Below are positions 6,438 through 13,404 of a stretch of DNA of 38,611 bases, one piece after another. Within the stretch, counting starts at the first letter, position 1. Each line of letters starts with the position of its first letter. The DNA lies in NCBI GenBank assembly GCA_900754795.1, contig CAAEEA010000045.1, forward strand, positions 1-38,611, read 5' to 3'. The translations under genes were made by a program, and so were the position numbers. The notes under the pieces were generated by a model. It was not told the origin of the DNA. It ran no database searches and was given only the letters and a program-made list of their open reading frames with translations. The stretch comes from Clostridia bacterium (GTDB lineage: Bacteria; Bacillota; Clostridia; Peptostreptococcales; Anaerovoracaceae).

Positions 6438-7933
6438 GAGAAATATTCCCCTCGCATCCGCGAAGACAGCACATTCCTTGTTCCTTGATCATTATCTTCA
6501 AGTTCTATCATGTTTTCTCCGAGCGATCTGTTGTTCTCATCATGGGTGATGAGCAGGACAGTGCGTCCGGCAGTGCACCTTTTCCACAATCTGTCGATTA
6601 TTCTCTTTCTCAGATCCGAATCAAGTCCCCTGAAAGGCTCGTCAAAGACAGCGAGTCCCGCTCCCGCTTCAAGGGAAAGGAATGTTCGCCCGAGAGCCGC
6701 CCTGTGTTTCATTCCTCCCGAAAGCTCTTCCGGAAGTTTCCACAGAGAGTCTTCCAATTCAAGGGCTTTTGCCATTTCCATAACCGGATCTTCTCCCTCC
6801 GGTTTTCCGCTTCTGATCAGAGCCAGAGCCATATTATCATAGACATTAAGCCACGGGAGAAGTCTGTCTTCCTGAAACAGATACGCGATCTCCGGTCTTT
6901 CGCAGGGCCGGCCGTCCGGTCCGTAAAAGCATATCTCTCCGGAGTCCGGATCATCAAGTCCCGTTAAAAGGCGCGCAAACGTCGTCTTTCCTTTTCCTGA
7001 AGGTCCCATAAGGATATTTGTCTTTCCCGGTCTTAATACAGCCCATGTGTCTGACAGAACTGTCTTTTCTCCGAAGGTTTTCGATACCGACATGAATTTC
7101 ACTTCCCGGGGCCGCGCGTCACAAACAGTCTGCCGTGAACGGACCGCGATATGGCTTCCCTCATAGTTTTTCGGCCCCGACCGCTCAAGAAAAACTTCAA
7201 CCCCTTTCTCCGCGGCCAGGCTGAGTATCACGATAACGGCGATATAAGCAAAAAGATCCGGAGTCCTGAGATAATATTTGGCGTTGAGCATTTCATACCC
7301 GAGTGAATATTTGGGTATCGAAAGGACTTCCGCCGCGACAACGGCTTTCCAGCTCATGCCGGCGATTAGGCGCACAGCCGCCTCTACCTGAGCGGCCGCG
7401 CCCGGCCAGTATATGTATCTCAGCTTCTCGGCAGAGCTCAGATCATATATCTCAGCCAGCTCCAGATATTCCTCCGAAATGCCGTCAAAGCCTGTCAGCA
7501 CATTGGTATACACTATCGGAAAGCACATGAGAAAGCACACTATCACAGCAACCCAGTCGGCGGCAGCTATCAGGATGACATATATGACTATCGCCATGAC
7601 GGGCACCGCCTTGAAAAAACCCACCGGAAGAGTAAGAACCGCTCTAAATGCCGGCGCTCTGTAAGCTCCCCAGGCACAGGCGCATCCAAGCACAAAGGAA
7701 ATTACCAGAGCCATCGCGCAGCGGAGAAGCGTCCAGAGTACATTAAAGTAAAACTCACTTTCCGCGATGAGGGCGGCAAGAGCGGTAAGCGTATCCCAGG
7801 GGCCAGGAAGTATCAGAGGTTTTCCGACCGCCAACGCCGCCGCCTGCCACGCGGCAAGCCAAAACAGGCAGACAGCCGCCTGTCTGCCCGCCTTTTTGTT
7901 CTTCTGTTTTTTACCGGTAATAAAGGTCCTCAT
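6434..7933 (-). CDS. Fused ABC importer: TauC/SsuC-like permease plus TauB/SsuB-like ATPase
   Basis: A 499-residue single chain. Residues about 15-250 form a binding-protein-dependent permease with several membrane helices and a degenerate EAA loop (LELAEIYDLSSAEKLRYIYW, 158-177). Residues about 277-480 form a complete ABC ATPase: Walker A GPSGKGKTT (310-318), Q-loop YLFQEDRLLPW, signature LSGGM (404-408), Walker B AVFDEP (428-433) and switch His464. Nitrate/sulfonate/thiamine-precursor type importers normally have these as two genes, so the fusion is unusual. A GGAGG site precedes the ATG, and the start overlaps the binding-protein gene by 23 bases, indicating translational coupling. The tail after ITHD is short and ends within 4 bases of the convergent ATPase, so its extreme C-terminus may have been altered by an insertion. 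The substrate is unknown. Confidence 0.9.
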   Translation of the reverse strand: MRTFITGKKQKNKKAGRQAAVCLFWLAAWQAAALAVGKPLILPGPWDTLTALAALIAESEFYFNVLWTLLRCAMALVISFVLGCACAWGAYRAPAFRAVLTLPVGFFKAVPVMAIVIYVILIAAADWVAVIVCFLMCFPIVYTNVLTGFDGISEEYLELAEIYDLSSAEKLRYIYWPGAAAQVEAAVRLIAGMSWKAVVAAEVLSIPKYSLGYEMLNAKYYLRTPDLFAYIAVIVILSLAAEKGVEVFLERSGPKNYEGSHIAVRSRQTVCDARPREVKFMSVSKTFGEKTVLSDTWAVLRPGKTNILMGPSGKGKTTFARLLTGLDDPDSGEICFYGPDGRPCERPEIAYLFQEDRLLPWLNVYDNMALALIRSGKPEGEDPVMEMAKALELEDSLWKLPEELSGGMKHRAALGRTFLSLEAGAGLAVFDEPFRGLDSDLRKRIIDRLWKRCTAGRTVLLITHDENNRSLGENMIELEDNDQGTRNVLSSRMRGEYFS

Positions 7934-8882
7934 TCGGTATTGCTCCTCCTACAGAAGCCGGATCCATTTCAAAGAGTGTCTGATTAAAAGTTTTGAGCAT
8001 TTCAGCTCCGGCAGCCGCCTCATCGCCTGTATAGAGCACTATATGGCAGTTAGGTATGGCCGCTTCGGCTATGGCCTCATCTCCGATAAATCCGCAGGCC
8101 ACGATATCTTTCGCCGCTTCGGTCGGATCATCATTTACATAGTCTACGGACGCCTGAAGATCATTGAGCAGCACGGTCAGATCATCTGCCCTTTCTTCAG
8201 CAAAAGTCCTGGAAGCCACAAGGACTCCCATAGGAAGCTGCTGTCCCGTAGCCTCTTCCCAGAGCTCGTTAAGATCAAATATCTCAGTGACGTTCTCGTT
8301 GCCCTGCGCCAGCGCTGTTGAAACGAAGGGTTCCGGTATCATGGCTATAGCGCCTTCCTCGCTGAGCAGGCGCGCGTTGACCTCTGAATGGTTTGCGAGC
8401 CATTCAACATTGACGTCTTCATAGATAGTAAGACCGTTATCTTCAAGTACTTTCTGAAGTACGTATTCAGGAGTTCCTCCCTGACCGCTGGCGATTATTG
8501 TTTTACCCGCAAGATCTGAAACATCCTGTACGTCAGCGTTATTTCCGAGTATACGGAGCATTCCGAGGGCTATGGGACTTACGGCCACCACTTCTCCCTC
8601 TGTCTTGTTGTAAAGCACGGCGGCGAGATTCGACGGTACAGCCGCCACATCTGCCTCTCCGTTTATGATCTTGGCCGTAACATCGGCAGGCGCCTGATAA
8701 GTCGTAATATCATACTTGTCTTCCATTTCCGTAAGCTGAACCATTGCCATTCCGGTCGGTCCGTTGAGAGCCGCTATATTTACGGTCTCGCTTACAGAAT
8801 CGGGAACATCCCCGCTGCCGCAGGCTGTAAACATGGTAAGGGACATTATGATCGCAAGTCCCAGAGTTAATATTTTTTTCAT
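7911..8882 (-). CDS. ABC transporter substrate-binding lipoprotein (SsuA/NMT1-like)
   Basis: 323 residues from the ATG at 8882, selected because GGGGAGG lies 8 bases upstream; a longer in-frame start at 8909 has no such site. The signal peptide MKKILTLGLAIIMSLTMFTAC ends in a lipobox with Cys21, so it is a membrane-tethered extracellular lipoprotein. The body (VNIAALNGPTGMAMVQL, VAAVPSNLAAVLYNKT, GKTIIASGQGGTPEYVLQ, EGAIAMIPEPFVSTAL) follows the type-II binding-protein pattern of NMT1/SsuA/TauA families, which bind aromatic or sulfonated small molecules or thiamine precursors. It is the second gene of a TM1266-like / binding protein / fused permease-ATPase operon. The ligand cannot be read from the sequence. 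Confidence 0.9.
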   Translation of the reverse strand: MKKILTLGLAIIMSLTMFTACGSGDVPDSVSETVNIAALNGPTGMAMVQLTEMEDKYDITTYQAPADVTAKIINGEADVAAVPSNLAAVLYNKTEGEVVAVSPIALGMLRILGNNADVQDVSDLAGKTIIASGQGGTPEYVLQKVLEDNGLTIYEDVNVEWLANHSEVNARLLSEEGAIAMIPEPFVSTALAQGNENVTEIFDLNELWEEATGQQLPMGVLVASRTFAEERADDLTVLLNDLQASVDYVNDDPTEAAKDIVACGFIGDEAIAEAAIPNCHIVLYTGDEAAAGAEMLKTFNQTLFEMDPASVGGAIPNEDLYYR

Positions 8883-8923
8883 TTTGTACCTCCCCGATGA
8901 AAGCGGCATGACGGCGCTTTCAT

Positions 8924-9169
8924 CTATGCTTTTGAATATACTGTCTTGGTACTGACTCCTTCTATCGCTCCCAGCTTGCCTGAAAGAGCGCTGATGGCGT
9001 CCATCGGTCCGTCCATGGCTACGCTTATGATTGAAATCTTTCTCTCCTCGTGGGGGATACCCATTCGCCCTATTATATACTGTCTGTATTGATGAAGAAG
9101 GGCGTTTATCTGCTCCGCCGCTTCGATATCCTCTACTATTATGCTCAGTAACGCTACTCTTGTTTCCAT
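8924..9169 (-). CDS. TM1266-type ACT-like regulator (iron-only hydrogenase system regulator family)
   Basis: An 81-residue protein with the family's signature stretches METRVALLSIIVEDIEA, YRQYIIGRMGIPHEERKIS and ISALSGKLGAIEGVSTKT. TM1266-family proteins are small ACT/NikR-C-like ferredoxin-fold proteins named for their location beside [FeFe]-hydrogenase maturation genes; their effector is not established. Here the gene instead opens an ABC importer operon, 41 bases before the binding-protein gene. An AGGAGGTG site precedes the ATG, immediately after the terminator of the upstream tagO gene. Placement at the head of the operon suggests it senses the transported compound or a related metabolite, which is inference. 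It could equally be a non-DNA-binding allosteric protein. Confidence 0.87.
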   Translation of the reverse strand: METRVALLSIIVEDIEAAEQINALLHQYRQYIIGRMGIPHEERKISIISVAMDGPMDAISALSGKLGAIEGVSTKTVYSKA

Positions 9170-9183
9170 TTTTTCACCTCCTC

Positions 9184-9218
9184 TTATAAAAATTCAGGCG
9201 CCGTGCATAACGGCGCCT
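9184..9218 (-). terminator. Rho-independent terminator after tagO
   Basis: Perfect 8-bp stem AGGCGCCG (9196-9203) / CGGCGCCT (9211-9218), 7-base loop, followed on the minus strand by GAATTTTTAT. It ends the housekeeping run and separates it from the ABC importer operon. Confidence 0.8.
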
Positions 9219-9278
9219 CAGTCTGTATTTTTCACAAGCCTTTCCCCTCAGAAAACCTTCGGGAGTCAGTACCGTTGA

Positions 9279-10379
9279 TTATTTTTTTCTTTTTTCAGGT
9301 GTCGGATCCTCCCCGCCTTTTCTATCCGGAATCCTGTCTTTCTCCGGCTTTTCTTTTATCTGCGGCATGGTATGATTCGGATCTGTAAGGAAGATGTATA
9401 TATACATGAAAGTAATTGCAGTCAGCCCCGCCATCTCCACATAAAGCCCGCGGCTGTAAAGCACCGCGGCAACTCCCATGATGGCAGTAATGCCGTAAAG
9501 CATGAGAGTGGCTCTTCTCTGGCCGTAGCCGAGTTTCATAAGCCTGTGGTGAAGATGTCCTTTGTCTGCCCCCATTATCGGTCTCTTATTGACAAGCCTG
9601 CGGAAGATAGCAAAGAAAGTATCAAATATCGGCACTCCCATAACAACTACCGGGATTATCATGGACACCAGCGTGGCGCTCTTTACCGTACCCGTAACAG
9701 ATACGGAAGCCATCATAAATCCAAGATACAGAGATCCTCCGTCTCCCATGAATATCTTCGCCGGATAAAAATTAAAGAGCAGAAATCCCAGCGCTCCTCC
9801 CGCCAGAGCCAGCATTGCTCCCGCAGTCTCATATGTTCCGTGGATATACGCCGCATAGGCTATGCACAGACATATGATAGCCGAAATGCCGGCAGCCAGT
9901 CCGTCCAGACCGTCTATAAGATTTACCGTGTTTGTTATACCCACTATCCATAAGACCGTGATGATAAAGCACCCGATGTCTCCAAGCTGGCTGTTACCCT
10001 CGCCGAAGAAATTAGTTATAAAGTTTATCCTCACCCCAAGTACGTACATGACGACTGCTACTATGGTCTGACCGGAAAATTTAAGTTTCGGGCTCAGGTC
10101 TTTAAGATCGTCTATAATGCCGAGAATATATATCATAGTGCCTCCGGCAACTATGGTGAGTATCTGTTTGTCGAAATTGAGGAAGACAAGCATTGCCACG
10201 GCGCTGCCGGCATAGATTGCCAGACCGCCGAAGCGCGGTATCGCGTGATCGTGCATTCTTCTGCTGTCTTTTGGTATGTCCATTGCTCCGATTCTGGGCG
10301 CCAGCCTGATCGCCAGAGGGGTCACCGCCCCTGAAAGCCCAAAAGCCACAATGAAAGTTATAAATAGTGTGTCATACAT
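9279..10379 (-). CDS. tagO: Undecaprenyl-phosphate N-acetylglucosaminyl-1-phosphate transferase (TagO/WecA)
   Basis: A 366-residue polytopic membrane enzyme that transfers GlcNAc-1-phosphate (or a related sugar) to the lipid carrier undecaprenyl phosphate, the first step of teichoic-acid or surface-glycan assembly. The family motifs are present: IPRFGGLAIY near the N-terminus, the catalytic aspartates in IIDDLKDLSPKLKFSGQ and NTVNLIDGLDGLAAG, KIFMGDGGSLYLGF, and the cytoplasmic histidine motif KGHLHHRL. The C-terminal tail is highly charged and lysine-rich, probably cytoplasmic. AAAGGAG precedes the ATG. It follows the dCMP deaminase gene after 15 bases and is the last gene of the operon. MraY is less likely given the WecA-type GHLHHRL motif. 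Confidence 0.93.
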   Translation of the reverse strand: MYDTLFITFIVAFGLSGAVTPLAIRLAPRIGAMDIPKDSRRMHDHAIPRFGGLAIYAGSAVAMLVFLNFDKQILTIVAGGTMIYILGIIDDLKDLSPKLKFSGQTIVAVVMYVLGVRINFITNFFGEGNSQLGDIGCFIITVLWIVGITNTVNLIDGLDGLAAGISAIICLCIAYAAYIHGTYETAGAMLALAGGALGFLLFNFYPAKIFMGDGGSLYLGFMMASVSVTGTVKSATLVSMIIPVVVMGVPIFDTFFAIFRRLVNKRPIMGADKGHLHHRLMKLGYGQRRATLMLYGITAIMGVAAVLYSRGLYVEMAGLTAITFMYIYIFLTDPNHTMPQIKEKPEKDRIPDRKGGEDPTPEKRKK

Positions 10380-10394
10380 TGTCTGAAGGCTCCT

Positions 10395-10847
10395 TTATCC
10401 GCGGGAAAGCTGTTCTATCTTCAGTCCGGCCTCATCGAGTATGGACGCGGCCAGTTCGTCCGGATATCCCTCTCTTATCACTATCCTCGTTATTCCGGCG
10501 TTGATTATCATCTTGGCGCAGATGGCGCACGGCTGGTGGGTAATGTATATGGTCCCTCCCTCTATGCTGTTTCCCATGACTGCCGCCTGTATTATGGCGT
10601 TCTGTTCGGCATGAAGGGCGCGGCACAGTTCGTGTCTCTGACCCGACGGCACATTGAGCTGCTGTCTGAGGCAGCCTCCCTTTTCCTCACAGTGCATTAT
10701 ACCCCGAGGCGCTCCGTTATATCCCGTAGCCACCGCGTGCCTGTCCTTGACGATGACGGCGCCAACCTTTCTTCTCAGGCAGGTGGAACGCTTTGCCGTC
10801 AGTTCCGCCATTTCCATGAAATATTCGTCCCAGGATGGTCTGTCCAT
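10395..10847 (-). CDS. comEB: dCMP deaminase family protein (ComEB-like)
   Basis: 150 residues, the standard length for zinc-dependent deoxycytidylate deaminases, cytosolic enzymes converting dCMP to dUMP for thymidylate synthesis. Catalytic zinc site: His79-Ala-Glu81 in ALHAEQNAI and Cys107/Cys110 in QPCAICAKMI. The insert CEEKGGCLRQQ and further cysteines resemble the second structural zinc site of phage- and Bacillus-type dCMP deaminases. The N-terminal RPSWDEYFMEMAELTAKRS is typical. It lies between truA and tagO with very short gaps, a common Clostridia arrangement. The ComEB name comes from the Bacillus operon; no competence genes are adjacent apart from the prepilin peptidase upstream. 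Confidence 0.93.
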   Translation of the reverse strand: MDRPSWDEYFMEMAELTAKRSTCLRRKVGAVIVKDRHAVATGYNGAPRGIMHCEEKGGCLRQQLNVPSGQRHELCRALHAEQNAIIQAAVMGNSIEGGTIYITHQPCAICAKMIINAGITRIVIREGYPDELAASILDEAGLKIEQLSRG

Positions 10848-10858
10848 TGATATTTCTC

Positions 10859-11629
10859 CTATTTGTAATAAACTTCCGCCAGGTACAGCCCTCCTGCCGG
10901 CGCTCTGTGGCCGGCGGCCGTCCTGTCTCTTGCTTCGATTGTCTGCTTCATCTGTTCCGGGCTTCTCAGTCCCAGTCCCGTTTCAACCAGAGTGCCGGCA
11001 ATAATCCTCACCATGTTGTACAAAAATCCGTCTCCGGCTATCTCTATGATAATATCATCACCCCGGCGGTCTATCCCAAGGCTGCTGACTGTGCGTACCG
11101 TAGACTGCCTTGGCTGCCCTCCCGCCGACTGAAAAGACGCGAAGTCACGGGTGCCCGTCACATGCGCGGCGGCGCGGCGCATCGCGTCCACGTCAAGGGG
11201 CCTGTCCACATTATAGCAGTATTTTCTGCGAAAGATATTCACTTCCGGCGTATTTTCTATGATATACCGGTATTTTTTCCCCACAGCGTCAAAGCGCGCG
11301 TGAAAATCCGCCGGCACCTCTTCCGCTTTCAGTATTCTTACGTCTCCTCTCACTGCTCCCAGCCGTCCTCCTCCGCTCAATATGTTATTGGCGGCGAACG
11401 CTATCTTTTCAACGGGTATGCCAAAGTCTCCCTTAAAAGAAGCCCGCTGTCCCAGGGCGTGGACTCCCGCGTCAGTGCGGCTTGTGCCGTTTACCGCTAC
11501 AGGAATCCCGCAGACCCTCGAAAGAGCCGCTTCAATCTCTCCCTGCACAGTCCTGACATCGGGCTGTCTCTGCCAGCCGGCAAATCCGCTGCCGTCATAT
11601 TCTATTGTCAGCAGTATGTTTCTTTCCAT
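10859..11629 (-). CDS. truA: tRNA pseudouridine synthase A
   Basis: 256 residues. TruA forms pseudouridine at positions 38-40 of the tRNA anticodon arm. The N-terminus MERNILLTIEYDGSGFAGWQ, the catalytic-aspartate motif NGTSRTDAGVHALGQ (Asp53) and the late motifs ARFDAVGKKYRYII and GDGFLYNMVRIIAGTLVE are all characteristic, and the length is typical. The gene starts 8 bases after yhbY stops and is followed after 11 bases by the dCMP deaminase gene, so it is clearly part of the operon. No oddities are seen. Confidence 0.96.
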   Translation of the reverse strand: MERNILLTIEYDGSGFAGWQRQPDVRTVQGEIEAALSRVCGIPVAVNGTSRTDAGVHALGQRASFKGDFGIPVEKIAFAANNILSGGGRLGAVRGDVRILKAEEVPADFHARFDAVGKKYRYIIENTPEVNIFRRKYCYNVDRPLDVDAMRRAAAHVTGTRDFASFQSAGGQPRQSTVRTVSSLGIDRRGDDIIIEIAGDGFLYNMVRIIAGTLVETGLGLRSPEQMKQTIEARDRTAAGHRAPAGGLYLAEVYYK

Positions 11630-11637
11630 GACTGGTC

Positions 11638-11934
11638 TCAGGCCTTTGGCAGCTCGATCTTTTTGTTCTCTTTTGACTGCCTGTAGAGGGTAAACCTGCG
11701 TCCGATTGCCTGCACAAACTCAGCTCCCAGCTTCGCCGCCATATCATTTGCGACGTCTTTTGGCTCCATGACGCAGCCGTCCTGCAGCTTGACCTTGACA
11801 AGTTCTCTTGCTTCAAGGCACATGTCAATTTCTTTTATTACATTATCCGTTACCCCTGCCTTGCCGATATAGACTGTCGGGTCTATGTCGTGGGCAAGGC
11901 TTTTGAGATAACTTCTCTGTTTACCTGTTATCAT
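11638..11934 (-). CDS. yhbY: YhbY-family CRM-domain RNA-binding protein
   Basis: A 98-residue single CRM-domain protein. The N-terminal MITGKQRSYLKSLAHDIDP, the RNA-binding GKAG loop (YIGKAGVTDNV) and ELVKVKLQDGC are the family hallmarks. YhbY proteins associate with pre-50S ribosomal particles, so a role in ribosome assembly is the accepted expectation. It is 12 bases from the preceding prepilin peptidase gene and 8 bases from truA, in keeping with an RNA-maturation operon. The C-terminal tail RQSKENKKIELPKA is short and basic. Confidence 0.95.
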   Translation of the reverse strand: MITGKQRSYLKSLAHDIDPTVYIGKAGVTDNVIKEIDMCLEARELVKVKLQDGCVMEPKDVANDMAAKLGAEFVQAIGRRFTLYRQSKENKKIELPKA

Positions 11935-11946
11935 TTTTTCCCTTTC

Positions 11947-12660
11947 TCATAGCATTGTTAATATATTATACCCCATACCGCGCAAAATGACCAGATAAAT
12001 CGCCGCGGAAACGGCGACATAAGGTATCAGCGGCCGCTGCTGGCGGGGTTTTATCTTCTTTGTAACGAGCAGCCATGCCAGATGGATGGCGCATATAAAC
12101 GTGGAAAGTACGAAGACGGCAAGTATCCCGTCTGTTCCCAGACACAGTCCCAGAGCTCCGAACAGCTTGATGTCCCCGCCTCCCAGTCCTTCCCTGCGGT
12201 ATATTATCTTGCTGAGTATGCCGATAACCAGCATTACTGAGAACCCTATAAGTCCTCCCCAGACCCCCTCAAAGGGACCTCTGTCCTGATACGGCACAAA
12301 TCCCACCGCCGCGATCATCAGCAATATGATCAGCTGGTCGGGAACTATCATGTATTTGGCGTCAGCTATGGCCATTTCTGTCAGGATCCAGCACGTTATC
12401 ATCGCTATGAGGGCGTATCCCGGATTTTCGGCGGCTGTCTTGATTGAGGCCATGACGAACAGACATGAGAAAAAATATTTCCACGGCCAGCTGTTAAGTC
12501 TCTGTCTTGTCGGCCGCAGCAGCTCTTCATCCGGCTCTTTGCCATATTCGCACAGCCACTTCCCCGGCATGCGGTTAAAAAACACAACCGCGCTGTTGCC
12601 CAGTATAACCCCTGCTCCTATGGCAACAACACATGTTACTGTGATCCTTATGTATTCCAA
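11947..12660 (-). CDS. Type IV prepilin peptidase (A24 family)
   Basis: 237 residues from a TTG start at 12660. This start is chosen because GGGAGGAG lies 4-6 bases upstream and because the only longer ATG (12696) would begin inside a hairpin that follows the AIM24 gene. It is a polytopic membrane aspartyl protease: the first catalytic aspartate is in EMAIADAKYMIVPDQ and the second in GLGGGDIKLFGALG, both conserved. These enzymes cleave class-III signal peptides of pilins. The N-terminal part keeps a trace of the methyltransferase region (VFFNRMPGKW) but lacks the usual CxxC pairs, so N-methylation activity is uncertain. No pilin genes are in the window, so its substrates must be elsewhere. 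Confidence 0.9.
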   Translation of the reverse strand: MEYIRITVTCVVAIGAGVILGNSAVVFFNRMPGKWLCEYGKEPDEELLRPTRQRLNSWPWKYFFSCLFVMASIKTAAENPGYALIAMITCWILTEMAIADAKYMIVPDQLIILLMIAAVGFVPYQDRGPFEGVWGGLIGFSVMLVIGILSKIIYRREGLGGGDIKLFGALGLCLGTDGILAVFVLSTFICAIHLAWLLVTKKIKPRQQRPLIPYVAVSAAIYLVILRGMGYNILTML

Positions 12661-12682
12661 AATACTCCTCCCTCTATGAGTC

Positions 12683-12704
12683 GGGCCGGCATACAAGCCG
12701 GCCC
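12683..12704 (-). other. Strong hairpin between AIM24-like and prepilin peptidase genes
   Basis: Perfect 8-bp GC stem GGGCCGGC / GCCGGCCC with a 6-base loop, 7 bases after the AIM24 stop. It has no following U-tract on the minus strand, so it is more likely an mRNA processing or stability element, or a weak attenuator, than a full terminator. Confidence 0.55.
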
Positions 12705-12711
12705 TGAATTA

Positions 12712-13392
12712 TCAGTCTTTTGTCGGCACAAACGGTATTATCGCAGAGGCCACGGTACTGATAGGCATGGTCTGAAGAACGATCTTTCCCGGTCCTGTAA
12801 CGACAGTATTGAAAAATCCTTCCCCGCCAAAGATCATGTTTTTCATTCCCTTATTTGCAACCACATCCATGGAACATGTGGCGTCCATCATAGCCAGATA
12901 ACCTGTGTCAATTACCATCTGCTGGCCGGCGGCCAGTTGGTACTCTACCGACGAGCCGTCAATCTCTACGAATACCGTTCCGCTGCCGGAGAGCTTCTGC
13001 ATGATAAATCCCTCTCCGCCAAAGAAACCGGCGCCCAGCTTTTTCTGGAAAAATACCGAGATGTCGACACCCGCTTCTCCGGCAAGAAAAGCGCTTTTCT
13101 GCACAATTACCGGTCTGTCGGGCGTTATCTCGATTGCCCTTATATCTCCCGGAAAACTGGAAGCAAACGCGATAAGGCCTTCTCCGTTTCTGGCAGTAAA
13201 TTTGTTCTGGAAGATCGATTCTCCCGCGAACATGCGTCCCAGAGCTTTACCGAAGCCTCCGTTGCTGGTGGTATCCATTTCCATGTTCGGCGACATCCAG
13301 CTCATGCTTCCCTTTTCAGTGATGATAGTTTCTCCGTCCTCCATCTGGCAGATAACTACCGGAAGAGGTGTTCCTTCAATCTTGTACTTCAT
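12712..13392 (-). CDS. AIM24 / TIGR00266 family protein
   Basis: 226 residues of predicted beta-rich, soluble protein. The glycine-rich stretches GSMSWMSPNMEMDT, FFGGEGFIMQKLSGSG and NMIFGGEGFFNTVVTGPG, and the ending GPGKIVLQTMP, are typical of the TIGR00266/AIM24 family, named after a mitochondrial protein; bacterial members have no established reaction. It starts 12 bases after the glnS stop, so it is co-transcribed with the tRNA synthetase. The ribosome site is AAAGGAG. Family assignment is firm; function is unknown. Confidence 0.9.
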   Translation of the reverse strand: MKYKIEGTPLPVVICQMEDGETIITEKGSMSWMSPNMEMDTTSNGGFGKALGRMFAGESIFQNKFTARNGEGLIAFASSFPGDIRAIEITPDRPVIVQKSAFLAGEAGVDISVFFQKKLGAGFFGGEGFIMQKLSGSGTVFVEIDGSSVEYQLAAGQQMVIDTGYLAMMDATCSMDVVANKGMKNMIFGGEGFFNTVVTGPGKIVLQTMPISTVASAIIPFVPTKD

Positions 13393-13404
13393 AAATCTCT
13401 CCTT

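Noticed and set aside
12661..12696. ATG start at 12696 for the prepilin peptidase
   Set aside because: It lies in the loop of a strong hairpin after the AIM24 gene and has no ribosome site, whereas TTG at 12660 has GGGAGGAG.
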